Under the pieces are notes generated by a model. The model was not told the DNA's origin and searched no databases. It was given only the letters and a program-made list of their open reading frames with translations. From contig NZ_BMEQ01000022.1 in the NCBI RefSeq assembly GCF_014636775.1, positions 1-64,000 of the forward strand: DNA of 64,000 bases. The letters run 5' to 3'. Below are positions 50,546-58,895 of the stretch, piece by piece (within the stretch, counting starts at the first letter, position 1; every line of letters starts with the position of its first letter). The translations under genes and the position numbers were made by a program. The stretch comes from Kocuria dechangensis (lineage in GTDB: Bacteria > Actinomycetota > Actinomycetes > Actinomycetales > Micrococcaceae).

Positions 50546-51529
50546 ATGAAAAATGTACTGGTCTACCTCGGTTCCTGGACAGGGACTCTCGACACGAACG
50601 CCCGCGGTCTGCTGGAGGCCGCCACCCGTCTCGGTGCACCCGTCGCCGTGCTCAGTTCCGCCGGTCAGGAGCGTGATGAGATCGCCGAGGACCTCGGCGC
50701 CCTCGGGGTCGAGCAAGCGTACGTGGAGCACCGCCCCGAGGACGACCTGCTCGTCGTGCGTGAGGTCGCACTGCTGCAGGCGGCCCTCCGTGCGGTCCCG
50801 GATGCGGCTGCCGTCGTGCTGCCCAGTACGACCACCGGAAGGGAAGTCGGGGGCCGTCTGGCGGTGCTCCTGGACGGGGCCTATCTGAACGACGTCGTCG
50901 AGGCGGACACGGAGGACGGCCACCTCACGACGGTCCAAGAAGTGTGGGGAGGGTCCTACACTGTCCGCGCCGCTGTGCCCACCGATGGGGCCGTCTCTGT
51001 GCTTTGCCTCCGGGAACGCGCCGGCACAGACGACAACGCCCGCGCGACCACGTGCACCGCCGAGCCGCTGAGCGTGGACCTCGCCCCTAACCGTGCTGCG
51101 AAGGTCACGACTCGACGGAGCCCGGGGGGCCCCACCCCCACCACGGGTCGTCCCGCCCTCAAGAACGCCAAGATCGTCGTCTCCGGGGGGCGCGGCGTGG
51201 GCTCCGCCGAAAAATTTGCCCTTGTGGAGAACCTTGCCGACGTACTGGGCGCCGCTGTGGGGGCGTCGCGGGCCGCCGTCGAGGCCGATTACTGCGGACG
51301 AGAGCTGCAGGTGGGACAAACCGGCGTCGTCGTCTCCCCTCAGGTGTACATCGCCCTGGGGATCTCCGGTGCACTCCAACACCGGATGGGCATGCAGACC
51401 GCCGACACCATCATCGCGGTGAACAAGGACCCCGACGCCCCAATCTTCGAGCTCGCCGACCTCGGTGTCATCGGAGACATCTCCACGGTGGTCCCGCAAC
51501 TCGTCGATCTCCTGAAACACTCGTCCTGA
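50546..51529 (+). CDS. etfA: Electron transfer flavoprotein alpha subunit
   Basis: The start at 50546, seven bases after AAGGA, gives 327 residues; an ATG at 50537 overlaps that site. The N-terminal domain is divergent. The C-terminal FAD domain has the family signature LGAAVGASRAAVEADYCGRE, LQVGQTGVVVSPQVYIALGI and SGALQHRMGMQTADTIIAVN. KDPDAPIFELADLGVIGD completes it. Starts 12 bases after etfB. It is the last gene of the operon that starts at 40571. Confidence 0.95.
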   Translation: MKNVLVYLGSWTGTLDTNARGLLEAATRLGAPVAVLSSAGQERDEIAEDLGALGVEQAYVEHRPEDDLLVVREVALLQAALRAVPDAAAVVLPSTTTGREVGGRLAVLLDGAYLNDVVEADTEDGHLTTVQEVWGGSYTVRAAVPTDGAVSVLCLRERAGTDDNARATTCTAEPLSVDLAPNRAAKVTTRRSPGGPTPTTGRPALKNAKIVVSGGRGVGSAEKFALVENLADVLGAAVGASRAAVEADYCGRELQVGQTGVVVSPQVYIALGISGALQHRMGMQTADTIIAVNKDPDAPIFELADLGVIGDISTVVPQLVDLLKHSS

Positions 51530-51789
51530 CGCATCCGTCCGGCGCAGTCCGGTACGCATGAGTCGGTAGGGGGCTCCGCCGGTGCGTCGGGTCAGGCGCT
51601 AGGTCACAGCTCCGAGCAGAAAAGACATGACACAGTGACGAGTGCGTCCTGCCTCCGGGGATGCAATTCAGGGCACGGCGGCAGGGGTGATTCACCGGGA
51701 GGATCCCAGTTGGCCCTGTTGATCGAGCCTCAGCGACATCGGCAACACACAACGCGCCACTTAGGCATCAAGGGTGAGAGGAACTGTCC
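51530..51789. other. Intergenic stretch between etfA and the LysR gene
   Basis: About 260 bases with no supported gene. It separates the end of the catabolic operon from the LysR start on the same strand and presumably carries the regulator promoter. No T-N11-A operator is obvious. Confidence 0.4.
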
Positions 51790-52737
51790 ATGGCGGCAGA
51801 GCGGGACCTGGACATATCTTTTGGTGTGACCATACGACAGATCCAGATCTTCGTGGTCACCGCCGAGTCGGGATCCATCACCATTGCCGCGGAGAGACTC
51901 TACCTGTCGCAGACTGCAGTGTCCCTCGCACTGAGTCAGCTGGAGAAAACCCTCGGTGCCACCTTGATGGTCCGGAGACGAGCCCACGGGATCACGCTCA
52001 CCAGTACCGGCCGAAGCCTCTTGCCGATGGGCCGGAACATCCTCGCGAATGTCGCGGAGTTCCAGGAGGAGGCCCAAGACGCCACGGAAACCACTGGCAC
52101 TGTCACCATAGGGTGCTTCCCGAGCCTGGGCCCTGGACTCCTGCCCGGACTCATCGAAAAGTTTCAAGAGGACCATCCATCCGCCCGCCTCAACTTCATC
52201 GAGGCCGCTCACGAAGACCTCATGACGATGGTGGAGACCGGGACGCTCGATCTGGTCATGGCCTATGACATCGGACTGCCAGCAGGACTCCAGGAAATGC
52301 TGATCGACACGTGCATCCCTGGAGTCCTGCTTTCGGCGAAACATCCTCTTGCCGTCTCCGGAAAAGCAGTTTCCATTCAAGAACTCGTGGATGAACCCTT
52401 CATCCTCCTCGACAGCCCGACCAGCGCAGAGCATGCTCGAATGATTTTCCACAACACCGGTGTACGCCCGGAAGTGAAGTTCCGGTCCCAGAACTTCGAG
52501 ACCGTCCGGTCGCTGGCCGGCCGTGGTCTGGGCTGGTCCATCACCCTTCAGCGGCCACAGACCGATATATCCCACGAGGGCGCGGCCGTGCGGATCCTGG
52601 ATCTCAAGGATGAGGAGATCCGACCCGTCCGGGTAGTTGCCGTGTGGTCCCCGGAACTCACGTTAGGCCGGGCCACTAAAGCCTTCTTGAAAACCCTTCA
52701 ACAGGAAACAAGTTCCCGGACACATCGCGAGAATTGA
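51790..52737 (+). CDS. LysR-family transcriptional regulator
   Basis: The 315-residue protein starts at the ATG at 51790 (GAGAGGAA upstream). The helix-turn-helix lies in residues about 14-73: TIRQIQIFVVTAESGSITIA, AERLYLSQTAVSLALSQLEK and TGRSLLPMGRNIL. The effector domain begins TGTVTIGCFPSLGPGLLPGL and continues through DLVMAYDIGLPAGL. LysR proteins usually control divergent genes; here it is codirectional and downstream, so it probably acts on the promoter before 40571. Codon use is less GC-rich than in the catabolic genes, hinting at a separate origin. Confidence 0.93.
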   Translation: MAAERDLDISFGVTIRQIQIFVVTAESGSITIAAERLYLSQTAVSLALSQLEKTLGATLMVRRRAHGITLTSTGRSLLPMGRNILANVAEFQEEAQDATETTGTVTIGCFPSLGPGLLPGLIEKFQEDHPSARLNFIEAAHEDLMTMVETGTLDLVMAYDIGLPAGLQEMLIDTCIPGVLLSAKHPLAVSGKAVSIQELVDEPFILLDSPTSAEHARMIFHNTGVRPEVKFRSQNFETVRSLAGRGLGWSITLQRPQTDISHEGAAVRILDLKDEEIRPVRVVAVWSPELTLGRATKAFLKTLQQETSSRTHREN

Positions 52738-52885
52738 CTGTTCCCACTCGACCGCAAAAGGACCCTCGTGGGCCCAGGAATACCAAACGGCACACCCAAT
52801 CGGGGTCACTTTAGTGGGAATTCGGAAAAGGCCTGACGCACGTCGTCATGGGATCCCAGGAGCAGATGGTTCCCAGCACTGCCAC

Positions 52886-53932
52886 TCACCGTCCCGAGGT
52901 GAGGGGGTGGGCGTTGACCGCCACGGTCAGTTCCCCGGGCAGCTCATCGAGGTACTTCGACGTGGTGTGCACCGTGGTGTGGCCCAGCAGCTGGGCGACG
53001 ACCTTCACGTCCCATCCCTCGGCCAGCATCAGGGTGGCCGCGGTGTGGCGCAGCCCGTGCGGAACCACCGCCCGCGCCCGGGCCGGGTCCGCGGCCCGGG
53101 TGCGCTTGACCGCCCGCTCGAGCAGCCGTTCGATGTCGCGCACCGCCAGCCGGCGCCCGGTGGGGGAGAGCAACAGTGCCGTCGGCGCATCGGTGCCCAG
53201 CCGTGCCCGGTAGGCCACGATGAGCTCCTCCAGCCAGGGTGGGAGCGGTACGGTGCGCCAGGTGCGGCCCTTGCCGTAGATCTGCACCGACGCCGGGGCG
53301 GTGGGGGTGGCGCGGGTGAGCTGGTCGGCGTCCAGGGCCACGATCTCTCCGGCCCGCAGGCCGAGGACCCCCATGAGCCCCAGGGCGATGGCGTCGCGGT
53401 CCTGGTGCGGGTTGGAGGTTGCGTCCCCGGGCCCGTGGGTGAGCAGGGCCTTGGCCTGGGCGAGGTCCAGGGAGGTGCGCTCCACCCGCAGCTTCCCCTC
53501 GTCCTTGGGTTCCATCTCGGAGGTGCGCATGGGGGAGACCGTGGCCCAGGACTGCTCCACGCAGTAGGCGAAGAACCGCGAGAGGCTCCGGCGCATCCGC
53601 AGGGTCGAGCCCGGGGCCTTGGCGCCGGCGTCGGTGGCGGCCATCCGCCGCCGCGGGTCCTGACCCGTCTCACTGGGGGCGAGTTTGGTGCGGTGGTCGG
53701 CAGTTTTCGCATAGGCCAGCAACGCCTCGTCGACGTGGGAGCCGGTGACCGACTCGGTGGTGTGCTCACCGGCTGCTGGGAGGAGTTCGAGGAAGCGGTG
53801 CAGGTCCACGGTGTAGTTGGTCACGGTGGCCGCCGACAGCCGCCGGATCATCGCCCTGCGCCGGCAGGACTCCAGGTAGCGGCCCACCGCCTCGTGAAGC
53901 GGGATCACGGTCGGTGTCGGCGGCAAGGCCAC
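52886..53932 (-). CDS. Tyrosine recombinase (phage-integrase/Xer family), copy 2
   Basis: The 348-residue protein starts at the GTG at 53932 (AAGGAG eight bases upstream). It matches copy 1 at 37709-38758 at roughly nine of ten residues, including LGLRAGEIVA, HGLRHTAATLMLAEGWDVKV and LLGHTTVHTTSKYLDELPGE with the nucleophile Tyr. It has the more usual LGH where copy 1 has LDH. Both copies keep the full catalytic set. Same orientation and DNA similarity over about 1 kb make them a long direct repeat. Confidence 0.93.
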   Translation of the reverse strand: MALPPTPTVIPLHEAVGRYLESCRRRAMIRRLSAATVTNYTVDLHRFLELLPAAGEHTTESVTGSHVDEALLAYAKTADHRTKLAPSETGQDPRRRMAATDAGAKAPGSTLRMRRSLSRFFAYCVEQSWATVSPMRTSEMEPKDEGKLRVERTSLDLAQAKALLTHGPGDATSNPHQDRDAIALGLMGVLGLRAGEIVALDADQLTRATPTAPASVQIYGKGRTWRTVPLPPWLEELIVAYRARLGTDAPTALLLSPTGRRLAVRDIERLLERAVKRTRAADPARARAVVPHGLRHTAATLMLAEGWDVKVVAQLLGHTTVHTTSKYLDELPGELTVAVNAHPLTSGR

Positions 53933-54120
53933 GTGCAGCACTCCTTCGCGCGGCGGGTGATCACCGCGCCCTCGTCTCGTCCGGCTCAATTCCAGGCCAC
54001 CGATGTTCACCACCGTTCCAGAGTCACTAGGACGGCCCTTCAGGCAGCGGGAACTTGACCGCATCCTCAGTCACGATAGGGCTCAATGCAACCAGGGGAG
54101 AGGCACCTGTGCGAGCATGG

Positions 54121-54150
54121 CGTGTCGTTTTATTGCACTACTACGACACG
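54121..54150. repeat. 8-bp inverted repeat (CGTGTCGT / ACGACACG)
   Basis: Arms at 54121-54128 and 54143-54150 with a 14-base AT-rich centre. They could form a weak hairpin or an operator between the recombinase and hydrolase genes. The surrounding 53933-54349 stretch has no supported gene; a TTGACA at 54283-54288 is a possible -35 element for the hydrolase. Confidence 0.4.
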
Positions 54151-54349
54151 ACATGCACAAGCGGTCGTGGAGACCCCTCTCAAGACCCCTTGGAAGGGGT
54201 TCACCACCTCATGTGTGCGGCAGGCCGATCATCCGTAGTGCACACCGCGGCGGGATCGTGACGGTACGCCCGGAACCGAGCGTTGACAGTGCGACGTCAC
54301 CTGCGGACGCTAAGCACCGGACGACAGGTCGAGGAACGGCGGTACGTCG

Positions 54350-55168
54350 ATGTCCGAACACTTCAGGCTCGAGACCCCGGTGGGCACGCTGGCGGTCCGC
54401 ACCGTTGGTGACCCCGGACTCCCGGTGGCGCTGCTGTGGCACAGCCTGTTCGTCGATGACAGCTCCTGGACGCGGGTGGAGCGGGACCTGGCCGCTGACC
54501 GCCGACTGGTGCTCGTCACGGGGCCCGGCCACGGGGCGAGCTCGGACCCCGGCCACCGGTACACCCTCGAGGACTGCGCGGCCGCGGCCGCGGCGGTGAT
54601 CGACGCCCTGGAGATCCAGGAGCCGGTGGACTGGGTGGGCAACGCCTGGGGCGGCCACGTCGGGATCGTCTTCGCCGCCACCTGGCCGCAACGGTGCCGG
54701 AGCCTGATCGCCATCGGCGCACCCGTCCACGCCTACACCCTCAAGAACCGCCTGCGGGTCCGTGCCCTGCTCGACGTCTACCGGCTCGCCGGTCCCGTGA
54801 CGTTCATCCGGGACGCCGTCGCCGGCGCGCTGCTCTCGGCGCAGACCCACCAGCGTGACCGGGAGGCCCAACGGCTGGTGCGCTCAGCGTTCGCCGGCGC
54901 CGACCGGCACGGGATGGCCAACGCGGTGGAGTCCATCTCGCTGCGCAGACCGGACCTGACCCCTATGCTGTCCCTGGTCTCCGTGCCGACGCTGTTCATC
55001 ACCGGCTCCGAGCATCCGGACTGGTCCCCAGCCCAGGCCGAGGCGGCCAGCCGGCTGCTCCCACACGGATCCGCCGCAACGGTCGACGAGGCCGCCTACC
55101 TCGCCCCGCTGGAAGAGCCTGCCGAGGTCACCCGTCTGGTCCGGAACTTCTGGCGGGACACCGCGTGA
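54350..55168 (+). CDS. Alpha/beta-hydrolase-fold protein lacking the catalytic Ser and His
   Basis: The 272-residue protein has the hydrolase fold: ALLWHSLFVDDSSWTRVERD (oxyanion region), LVTGPGHGASSDP, and a nucleophile elbow GNAWGGHVG. The expected Ser at position 99 is Ala. Near the C-terminus, ATVDEAAYLAPLEEP has Tyr 250 where the family has His. The acid region (TGSEHPDW) is kept. The fold is well preserved but hydrolysis by the usual triad is not possible, so a binding, chaperone or alternative activity is inferred. The ATG at 54350 follows a weak GGAACGG site. Confidence 0.88.
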   Translation: MSEHFRLETPVGTLAVRTVGDPGLPVALLWHSLFVDDSSWTRVERDLAADRRLVLVTGPGHGASSDPGHRYTLEDCAAAAAAVIDALEIQEPVDWVGNAWGGHVGIVFAATWPQRCRSLIAIGAPVHAYTLKNRLRVRALLDVYRLAGPVTFIRDAVAGALLSAQTHQRDREAQRLVRSAFAGADRHGMANAVESISLRRPDLTPMLSLVSVPTLFITGSEHPDWSPAQAEAASRLLPHGSAATVDEAAYLAPLEEPAEVTRLVRNFWRDTA

Positions 55169-55228
55169 AGCATTGACCGTGAAACATGTGGAGTCCGATC
55201 AACCGTGAAACATTGATCATGAAACGAT
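55163..55228 (+). repeat. Four imperfect direct repeats of (C)GTGAAACAT
   Basis: GCGTGAAGCATTGA at 55163, ACCGTGAAACATGT, ACCGTGAAACATTGA at about 55202 and TCATGAAACGAT at about 55217 follow one another on the same strand. The first overlaps the hydrolase stop and the last overlaps the stop of the minus-strand gene. They resemble half of the parS palindrome TGTTTCACGTGAAACA but never form the full site. Confidence 0.6.
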
Positions 55229-55465
55229 CCCTGGCATGAGCGGCTTCGCCCCACCGTTGGGCGGTGCAGGACGCGACGTCCGGCAACAGCGGCGGCGTCT
55301 GCAGCGGCGGGCAGGCTGCAAATCTCCCAGCCGCGTCCGTGCGGCTGCGGCCCGGGCAACCACCTCGGCGTTGCCGCCATCGGGCACGGTGATGATGCGG
55401 TCGTCCTCGGACGGGATGCGGATGCTGTAGGAGCCGTCGGCGTTGACGGTCAGCAGCCTGGCCAC
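55217..55465 (-). CDS. Small unknown protein
   Basis: 82 residues from the GTG at 55465, 22 bases after the preceding gene on the same strand. The N-terminal half (MARLLTVNADGSYSIRIPSE, DDRIITVPDGGNAEVVARAA) looks like a real beta-rich domain. The C-terminal half is Arg/Pro-rich and may be out-of-frame read-through. Possibly a truncated gene. Confidence 0.4.
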   Translation of the reverse strand: MARLLTVNADGSYSIRIPSEDDRIITVPDGGNAEVVARAAAARTRLGDLQPARRCRRRRCCRTSRPAPPNGGAKPLMPGIVS

Positions 55466-55486
55466 TGCACGCCGACTGCGTTCCGG

Positions 55487-56515
55487 TCAGAGCTGGACGG
55501 AGCGGGCGGGATTGACCAGGTCGAACTCGAACAGCAGCCAGCCGGTCTCCCGCGGGTGCTCGGAATCCGGGGCCTTGGAATGCACCCCGAACGTCCGCAG
55601 CACAGCGTGCAGCGCGTCGTCGAGCTCGAGGAAGGGCCGGTCCTTGGTGAACTCGCGCACAGCGGAGCGGAAGTCTTCCGGGTCGATGGCGCGCAGGGCC
55701 TCCACGCTGTCGGGGCGGATCAGCCACGGCGTCGTCATGGTCTCCTCGGCCTGCCAGGACGTCTCCTCGTAGGAGATCCTGATCTCCGCTTCGTCGTCCT
55801 CCTCGTCCTTCTCGCCCTCGGGAGGCCATGTGGACTCGGCGGCGGCGTAGGGGTTCATCACCGTGTCACGGCGGAACGGGTCGAACCACTGGTCGATACG
55901 CAGGTTCGCCGCGCCGGTTTCCTCGGCGAAGCCGGGGTTTTCCTCGAAGCCGTCCATCCGCGGGTTGTAGAGCCACTGGTGGTCGAGGTCCTCGAACAGC
56001 CTCGCCTCGGCCCAGCTCTGCCAGTCGTCGTCGAGCGTCAGGCCGTAGATCTCCTGCACGGTCTCCACCCGGTCCAGCACCATCCGCAGCGCCAGCTCCT
56101 GGGCCACGCAGGTGAGGGCCCATTGGCCGGCGACGAGCTGGCGGCCAAGGTCGACGACGACGGTGATGAACTTCTTCAGGAACAGGGCGTTGTAGTGGGT
56201 GATGAAGGCCGGTGGCAGCTCATCGAAGGCGCGAAGGAAGGCGTCGGGGTCGATCTCGCCGTCCTGGCCGAGCTCGCGCAGGTCCTCGAACAGGTCGTCG
56301 ATCAGCAGCTCGCACGCCACCCAGATCGCCCCGGCCAGCGCCTTGGCCTCGGGGGTTGCCTCGGCGGGGGCGGGTTCACCGTAGTCGTCGACTGTGACCC
56401 CGTCCCACTCCTCCTCATCGGTGAAAGGGGTCAGTCGCACGGCGAGTTTGTTCATGCGGGCCGCGTAGGTCTCGAACCTGTGCATGTCCACTCCGTTGCG
56501 CTCCTCGTCGTCCAC
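55487..56515 (-). CDS. Large unknown acidic protein
   Basis: The 342-residue protein starts at the GTG at 56515 behind AAAGGA. It is acidic and helical: RFETYAARMNKLAVRLTPFT near the start, and LAGAIWVACELLIDDLFEDL and ALRMVLDRVETVQEIYGLTL in the middle. A very acidic loop (EGEKDEEDDEAEIRI) and FLELDDALHAVLRTFGVHSK near the end complete it. No membrane segment or catalytic motif is recognised, and I know no family. It leads a short minus-strand run with the small gene at 55217. Confidence 0.65.
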   Translation of the reverse strand: MDDEERNGVDMHRFETYAARMNKLAVRLTPFTDEEEWDGVTVDDYGEPAPAEATPEAKALAGAIWVACELLIDDLFEDLRELGQDGEIDPDAFLRAFDELPPAFITHYNALFLKKFITVVVDLGRQLVAGQWALTCVAQELALRMVLDRVETVQEIYGLTLDDDWQSWAEARLFEDLDHQWLYNPRMDGFEENPGFAEETGAANLRIDQWFDPFRRDTVMNPYAAAESTWPPEGEKDEEDDEAEIRISYEETSWQAEETMTTPWLIRPDSVEALRAIDPEDFRSAVREFTKDRPFLELDDALHAVLRTFGVHSKAPDSEHPRETGWLLFEFDLVNPARSVQL

Positions 56516-56599
56516 GGCGGTCCTTTCGTCGACTGGTCCTGCCGTGGCCGGAACGGCCGACCGAGGCGTACGGCGGCACGGTGACCGCTTCCGGCCAGG

Positions 56600-56866
56600 C
56601 TACCGAGACAGCGGTCGGCAGGTCACCCCTTCGGGGAGGGGCGACAGTCTGCCCAGATCGACGCCCCGCAGCGATGATCGCGCACGGTCCGCACTCAGCG
56701 TCGGCGCCGGCGGGGCTTCCGCGTAGAGCAGGCTGTACTGCCCACCGGTGTCCTCTCTGGTGCGCACCCAGAAGAGCGTCCCTTGTACGTCGTTGCGGTA
56801 CTCGGTCTGACCGGTGCGCATCGTGGCGATCCGATCCTCCGTAGACGGTGGTGTCCATCTCGCCAT
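56600..56866 (-). CDS. Small unknown protein
   Basis: 88 residues from the ATG at 56866, eight bases after GGGAGG. It reads MARWTPPSTEDRIATMRTGQ, then QGTLFWVRTREDTGGQYSLL and a Pro-rich tail. A single beta-rich module is likely. No family recognised. The bases from 56867 to 57120 show no gene. Confidence 0.5.
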   Translation of the reverse strand: MARWTPPSTEDRIATMRTGQTEYRNDVQGTLFWVRTREDTGGQYSLLYAEAPPAPTLSADRARSSLRGVDLGRLSPLPEGVTCRPLSR

Positions 56867-57120
56867 GATCGTCGCCTCCCGGACTCCTCGGCTCGGGCGC
56901 AGGGCGGTTGTGGTGCAATCGTGAGCCGGTGACCGACCATGACCGCTGCACACCTGAGCCGGCGGTGATGGTGCATCTGGTCCTCGTCGAGTCCTACGAC
57001 GTCTCTAAGATCAGACCCGGGTGAACGAAGCACTGGCCGTTCCCGCACGGCCGACACGGAAACGGTCGGTACCCAGTGCTTACGAAGTTGTGACCGACGA
57101 CGACCTGGAAGGGAGAGCCG

Positions 57121-57405
57121 GTGCTGCGCGTCCTGCTCCCGTACCTGTCCTGGTGGATCCGTCTGGGTTACCGCATCGGCCACGGTGCAGCGCACTGGTT
57201 CCTGCGCCTCGTCCCCATGCCGCCGCTGCTGCGGCACCAGCTGGCCGGGACCGTGGCGCTGATCCCCTACCTGTGGATGGTGTGGGGCTTCATCCTGGCT
57301 TTCGACTTCACCTGGCGTGCCGATGTGGTCGCCGGGCTGATCACCGGGTGGATGCTGCTGGCCGTGCACCGGGTGGAGGTGGCCCGTGCGCGCATCCGAC
57401 GTTGA
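57121..57405 (+). CDS. Small membrane protein
   Basis: 94 residues from the GTG at 57121, preceded by AAGGGAG. Two membrane helices (about residues 44-62 and 68-82) follow an amphipathic N-terminus (YLSWWIRLGYRIGHGAAHWF). A basic tail (HRVEVARARIRR) ends the protein. It overlaps the HNH gene start by 20 bases, so the two are probably co-expressed. No family recognised. Confidence 0.55.
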   Translation: MLRVLLPYLSWWIRLGYRIGHGAAHWFLRLVPMPPLLRHQLAGTVALIPYLWMVWGFILAFDFTWRADVVAGLITGWMLLAVHRVEVARARIRR

Positions 57406-57868
57406 ACGCTTCTACTCCCACGTCCTCAAAGGCCCCCATCCTGGCTCGTGCTGGCTGTGGCTGGGAGCGATCAGCGACGACGGGTACGGCCGGTTCTGGA
57501 TCGGCACCGCCGGCGGCCAGAGAGCCGTCGCCGCCCACCGCTTCGCCCTGGCCACCGTCCACGGCGGGCTGGACGCGATCGAGGGGTTGACCGCGATGCA
57601 CTGGTGCGATGTCCCGCTGTGCGTGCGCGCCTCCGTGGACCCAAGCACGCACCTCTTGCTGGGTACCAGCTCGGAGAACATGCGTGATCGGGCGATGAAG
57701 AAACGTATGCCCTCCCCCAACGCGGTGAAGTGGCGACGACTGTCCCGGGCGGAGCGCTCGGCCCGCTCCCGGAACCTGCGTGATGCGCTCAAGACCGGCG
57801 GCTGGGACGAGGACCTGGTGCGCGAACTCGTCCACGGCATCGACCCGGACCACCCCACCCTGTTCTGA
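57386..57868 (+). CDS. HNH-family endonuclease
   Basis: The 160-residue protein starts at the GTG at 57386. It shows the HNH_3-type homing nuclease layout: CWLWLGAISDDGYGRFWIG, then AAHRFALATVHGG. The metal-site region is TAMHWCDVPLCVRASVDPST, followed by HLLLGTSSENMRDRAMKKRM. A basic helical DNA-binding C-terminus follows (RRLSRAERSARSRNLRDALK). Such genes are common in phages and plasmids and cut DNA to spread themselves or for defence. No intron or intein is visible here. Confidence 0.82.
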   Translation: MRASDVERFYSHVLKGPHPGSCWLWLGAISDDGYGRFWIGTAGGQRAVAAHRFALATVHGGLDAIEGLTAMHWCDVPLCVRASVDPSTHLLLGTSSENMRDRAMKKRMPSPNAVKWRRLSRAERSARSRNLRDALKTGGWDEDLVRELVHGIDPDHPTLF

Positions 57869-57887
57869 GCATTCTCCGCAGGGCCGG

Positions 57888-58313
57888 CTACACGCTCACG
57901 GTCTCGGGCTGTGCGCCCTGCACCTCCTCGTCGGTCACGGGCTCATCGTCGGCGGTGACGCCTTCCGTGCCGGCCGGGGCCGGCGCAGACGTCTCTGTGA
58001 GGAGGGCGCGCACGTCGGTCGCAGAGAGCTCCAGCCGCTGGCCGATCTCGGTCACCCCTGCCCGCTCCCCCTTCATGGCCGCCACCACCCGAGCCTGCGC
58101 GTGCCGGGACTGAGCGGCGTCCTTCTGGGCCTGGGTGCGGATCTCGTCGATCCGCCGTTCGGCCGCCGCCAGGATCTGCTCGGCCTCACCGGCCGCGAGG
58201 AAGAACTCCTCCCCCAGCTCCAACAGACGCTGCTCCCGGGCCATCGACTCCGCCGCTGCCCGGCGGGCCCGCTCCCTGGCCTCGGTCTTGGTCGCACTCC
58301 TGCGCGGCGCCAT
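57888..58313 (-). CDS. Helical accessory protein of the mobilisation region
   Basis: The 141-residue protein starts at the ATG at 58313 behind GGAGGGG. It is strongly helical and charged: SATKTEARERARRAAAESMA, AGEAEQILAAAERRIDEIRT and QAQKDAAQSRHAQARVVAAM, a probable coiled coil. A short helix-turn-helix-like segment (GVTEIGQRLELSATDVRALL) follows, then an acidic tail. Divergent from the relaxase gene and sharing its operator, it may be a relaxosome or regulatory partner. That is inference. Confidence 0.65.
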   Translation of the reverse strand: MAPRRSATKTEARERARRAAAESMAREQRLLELGEEFFLAAGEAEQILAAAERRIDEIRTQAQKDAAQSRHAQARVVAAMKGERAGVTEIGQRLELSATDVRALLTETSAPAPAGTEGVTADDEPVTDEEVQGAQPETVSV

Positions 58314-58330
58314 CCCACACCCCTCCGTGT

Positions 58331-58346
58331 TGTGAACATGTTCATC
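58331..58346 (-). promoter_or_regulatory. 16-bp palindromic operator, copy 1
   Basis: On the minus strand this reads GATGAACATGTTCACA, with the perfect 12-bp palindrome TGAACATGTTCA. It lies 18 bases before the accessory gene start at 58313, in the promoter or leader. The identical 16-mer occurs at 58896-58911 before the relaxase. Confidence 0.7.
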
Positions 58347-58570
58347 ACCATTCAAGCACTCCTCCCCCGCCGGCGGCGAGGCGACCGGCCGGGGAAGCGG
58401 ACCTCGCGGTACTCGGTCTGGGACTGGTCGCGCCTGCACCCAGCACGGCACTGCTCACCTCTGCTGCGCGGCTCACCAGGGGTGTCCGTCGGCTGGGCAC
58501 AGCCGCGACCGGGAAAGGACGCCCACAGGGCGACAGTGCTGTGAGCTTTCGCCCCGGCCGTGGACCGGCT

Positions 58571-58586
58571 CCGGGATAAATCCCGG
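58571..58586. repeat. Perfect 16-bp palindrome CCGGGATAAATCCCGG
   Basis: Seven-base arms CCGGGAT and ATCCCGG around AA. It lies near the middle of the divergent region and is a candidate structural element of oriT or a binding site. Confidence 0.5.
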
Positions 58587-58895
58587 TCCCTCCGCCGGAC
58601 CCACAACCGACGCGAAACCTCGTGCCGGTTGCCCACCCGGAACCCCACGCGTGGACAAGCCGGTGCGGTGCCACCCAGTCGACCTGCCGTGTGGACAGCT
58701 GATGCTCCTTCCCCTGTCCTCGTTCCTCGGACCACTCAGCGGCATCACCTGCCCACACTTCCCAGGTCTCGTGGGCACCACCGCGTCACATCCGTGACGG
58801 ACACCCCGGGTTCTCGGGCTCCTCCTTCGCCGACGCTCAGTCGCCGCCCTGCGACCCTGTGGACTGTCACACCTCTTGCATCATTGATAAATGAG

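Noticed and set aside
55163-55228. parS partition site
   Set aside because: Only half-sites occur; the full palindrome is never formed and no parA or parB gene is in the window.
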